Shown here: in pieces, positions 6,090 through 7,949 of the stretch
Layout of the letters: each line of letters opens with the position of its first letter
Position numbering within the stretch: position 1 is the stretch's first letter
From: Lachnospiraceae bacterium UBA3711
GTDB lineage: Bacteria; Bacillota; Clostridia; Lachnospirales; Lachnospiraceae
Length of the DNA stretch: 7,949 bases
Reading direction: 5' to 3'
Assembly (NCBI GenBank): GCA_002371345.1
Contig: DFHY01000100.1
Location: forward strand, 1 to 7,949
Notes under the pieces: generated by a model
Told to the model about the DNA's origin: nothing
Seen by the model: only the letters and a program-made list of their open reading frames with translations
Database searches by the model: none
Program-made: the position numbers and the translations under genes

Positions 6090-7949
6090 TATGCTTCCTC
6101 CTTCACAGCGTCAAACTTGCAGTTGGTCTTACACGCGCCGCACTTGATACACTTGTCCTGATCAATGACAAACGGCTGCTTAACCACTCCCTGAATGGCG
6201 TTCACCGGGCAGTTTCTCGCGCATTTGCTGCATCCCCTGCACTTGTCCGCGTCGATCACAAACCGGCGCAGCTTTGCGCAGGCGCCTGCCGGACAGCGCT
6301 TCTCATATATGTGGGCCTCATATTCCTCACGGAAATTCTGGATGGTACTGAGCACCGGGGACGGGGCGGTCTTACCGAGCCCGCAGAGCGCGGTATTGGA
6401 GATAGTGTCGGACAGTTCCTCGAGAAGCTCTATGTCGCCGTCTCTTCCCTGGCCCGCGACTATGCGCTCCAGAATCTCAAGCATCCGCTTCGTGCCCTCT
6501 CTGCACGGTACACATTTTCCGCAGGATTCATTCTGGGTAAAGTTCATGAAGAACCGGGCAACCTCAACCATGCAGGTTTTGTCGTCCATTACCACAAGTC
6601 CTCCGGAGCCGATCATGGCCCCAACCTTTTTCAGGCTGTCGAAGTCAAGAGGAATATCCAGCTCCTTCTCCGTCAGGCACCCGCCGGACGGGCCGCCGAT
6701 CTGCACGGCCTTGAACTTTCCGCCGCCCCTCATGCCGCCGCCGATGTCAAATATAACTTCACGCAGCGTGGTTCCCATCGGAACCTCTATAAGGCCGGTG
6801 TTATTGATGTTGCCCGTGAGAGCGAAAGCCTTGGTTCCCGGGCTGTTCTCGGGACCGATCGACTTATACCATGCCGCGCCCTCATTGATAATCATTGGGA
6901 CATTGGCATAGGTTTCGACATTATTCAGGTTAGTAGGCTTGTTGAAGAGTCCATGCTCCACTGTGCGCGGCGGCTTGACTCGCGGCATGCCTCGCTTACC
7001 CTCGATGGAGGCCGTAAGGGCCGAGCCCTCACCGCAGACAAACGCTCCGGCGCCGCGGTTAATGTGCATATGGAACGAGAAACCTGTGCCCAGGATGTCG
7101 TCGCCCAGAAGGCCGATCTCCTCAGCCTGCGCTATAGCCACGCGAAGTCTGTCCACAGCGAGAGGATATTCCGCGCGGACGTAGATATACCCTTCCGTTG
7201 AACCGATCGCGATTCCCGCGACGATCATTCCCTCGATAAGCCTGTGCGGATCGCCCTCCATGATTGAGCGGTCCATGAACGCTCCGGGGTCTCCCTCATC
7301 ACCATTGCAGACGATATATCGCGGAGTCTCCTTCTGACGGGCGCATGACTTCCACTTGCGGCCTGCCGGGAACCCGCCGCCGCCCCTGCCCCGCAGGTTG
7401 GATTCTTCAACTTCGTTCAGGATCTCGTCCTGAGTCATATCAAAGAGTGATTTCTCCAGCGCAAGATATCCGCCCACAGCAAGATATTCACGAATCGAGA
7501 GAGCATTGATATGGCCGCAGTGTTCCAGAACCACACGATGCTGTCTGGCATAGAACGGAATCTCCTCCTGCCTGCGGTATATCTCGCCGTTCTGGGTATA
7601 AGCAAGGCGTTCGACACATTCTCCTCCGAGAATAGTCTTCTCGACGATCTCCTCGCAGTCCTCCAGCTTCACCCTGGTATACAGCCATCCCTGCGGCTCT
7701 ATACGCACAAGAGGCCCCATCTCGCAGAAGCCATGGCATCCGCTTCTCTTTATTCCGACTACATCTCCATGAGGCTCGTCGGCGAGCTCGACATCCACCG
7801 GGATGCCGCGTCCCTCCATCAGTTCTTTCAGACGGTCATAGATGTCCAGTGAACCGCCGGCAACACAGCCCGTGCCTCCGCAGACCAGAATCTTTTTTGT
7901 CTCAAGCGACAGGGCCTTCTGACATGCTTCGCGCAGGGTTATCAGGTCC
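6089..7949 (-). CDS. hydB: NuoF-like NADH-binding diaphorase subunit of trimeric [FeFe] hydrogenase (HydB/HndC type), 5' partial
   Basis: This is the flavin subunit that exchanges electrons with NAD(H) and passes them to the hydrogenase subunit encoded next; it is cytoplasmic. The window shows 619 codons. Numbering from the codon at 7946-7948, the order is: thioredoxin-like [2Fe-2S] domain with C23/C28 (CGGTGC) and C71/C75 (GCHGFC); NuoF NADH/FMN domain with the glycine-rich GRGGGGFPAG at about 187-196, CNGDEGDPGAF at 214-224 and CGEGSAL at 305-311; SLBB region; NuoF [4Fe-4S] site C476, C479, C482 and C522; and a C-terminal two-cluster ferredoxin domain with C570/573/576/580 and C600/603/606/610. 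This domain order is that of HydB/HndC, not of complex I NuoF, which lacks both end domains. The ATG at 7817-7819 is internal: the frame stays open to the edge and the first two cluster cysteines lie upstream of it, so the true start is off-window. The stop is TAA at 6089-6091. Whether the cofactor is NADH or NADPH cannot be told from sequence alone. Confidence 0.95.
   Translation of the reverse strand, partial: DLITLREACQKALSLETKKILVCGGTGCVAGGSLDIYDRLKELMEGRGIPVDVELADEPHGDVVGIKRSGCHGFCEMGPLVRIEPQGWLYTRVKLEDCEEIVEKTILGGECVERLAYTQNGEIYRRQEEIPFYARQHRVVLEHCGHINALSIREYLAVGGYLALEKSLFDMTQDEILNEVEESNLRGRGGGGFPAGRKWKSCARQKETPRYIVCNGDEGDPGAFMDRSIMEGDPHRLIEGMIVAGIAIGSTEGYIYVRAEYPLAVDRLRVAIAQAEEIGLLGDDILGTGFSFHMHINRGAGAFVCGEGSALTASIEGKRGMPRVKPPRTVEHGLFNKPTNLNNVETYANVPMIINEGAAWYKSIGPENSPGTKAFALTGNINNTGLIEVPMGTTLREVIFDIGGGMRGGGKFKAVQIGGPSGGCLTEKELDIPLDFDSLKKVGAMIGSGGLVVMDDKTCMVEVARFFMNFTQNESCGKCVPCREGTKRMLEILERIVAGQGRDGDIELLEELSDTISNTALCGLGKTAPSPVLSTIQNFREEYEAHIYEKRCPAGACAKLRRFVIDADKCRGCSKCARNCPVNAIQGVVKQPFVIDQDKCIKCGACKTNCKFDAVKEEA
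6097..6103 (-). promoter_or_regulatory. Ribosome binding site of the hydrogenase gene, inside the hydB 3' end
   Basis: AAGGAGG on the minus strand, 7 nt before the first ATG, lying within the last codons of the upstream gene. The upstream stop and the downstream start overlap by one base (TAATG). Stop-start overlap plus a strong internal site is the usual arrangement for translational coupling, which would help keep the two hydrogenase subunits in equal amounts. It also decides in favour of the first of five near-N-terminal methionines. Confidence 0.85.

Noticed and set aside
6311..7201. Long plus-strand open frame (296 codons) opposite the NuoF-like gene
   Set aside because: The minus strand here encodes an unmistakable NuoF domain with all its motifs. 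The plus-strand translation shows no recognisable domain, and long antisense frames are expected in codon-biased, moderately GC-rich genes.
4371..7949. Respiratory complex I (nuoF/nuoG) fragment
   Set aside because: The NuoG-like protein carries complete L1, L2 and L3 H-cluster motifs, and the NuoF-like protein has the extra N-terminal [2Fe-2S] and C-terminal ferredoxin domains of hydrogenase diaphorase subunits.

Overview
The window is a single co-directional gene block on the minus strand, read from right to left. It encodes fermentative redox enzymes and probably comes from a strictly anaerobic, fermentative bacterium. A Clostridia-like Bacillota is my best guess, because of strong AAGGAGG ribosome binding sites, a trimeric-type [FeFe] hydrogenase, a clostridial-style bifunctional AdhE and a kinase of a type I associate with clostridial genomes. 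The base composition looks moderately GC-rich. I cannot name a genus.

Layout in transcription order: (1) a NuoF-like diaphorase subunit (HydB/HndC type) that runs off the right edge and so lacks its true start; (2) a full-length NuoG/HydA-type [FeFe] hydrogenase (HydA/HndD type) with all H-cluster motifs, whose start overlaps the previous stop as TAATG; (3) adhE, bifunctional acetaldehyde/alcohol dehydrogenase, 9 nt further on and in the same reading frame; (4) a 250-residue APH-fold small-molecule kinase, 20 nt further on; (5) a short-chain dehydrogenase/reductase (SDR), 57 nt further on; (6) a 3' region with a hairpin followed by a strong intrinsic terminator. All genes are tightly spaced and no internal promoter or terminator is evident, so one transcript is the simplest reading. 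It would start off-window, probably with a NuoE-like subunit gene.

Working together: HydA and HydB (with a HydC/NuoE-like partner expected off-window) would form an electron-bifurcating/confurcating hydrogenase that links H2 to NAD(H) and ferredoxin. AdhE reduces acetyl-CoA to ethanol with two NADH, or runs in reverse. Putting both on one transcript would combine the two main NADH sinks of a fermenter, H2 and ethanol, or would let H2-derived NADH feed ethanol formation. The kinase and the SDR have intact catalytic motifs, but their substrates cannot be read from the sequence.

I saw no tRNA, rRNA, CRISPR array, insertion sequence or phage gene. Apart from the 111 bases at the left end and the short gaps described below, the window is coding. 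The most interesting points are the hydrogenase-adhE linkage, the single in-frame UGA between the two genes, and the uncharacterised kinase-SDR tail of the operon. I do not see a clearly new type of system.
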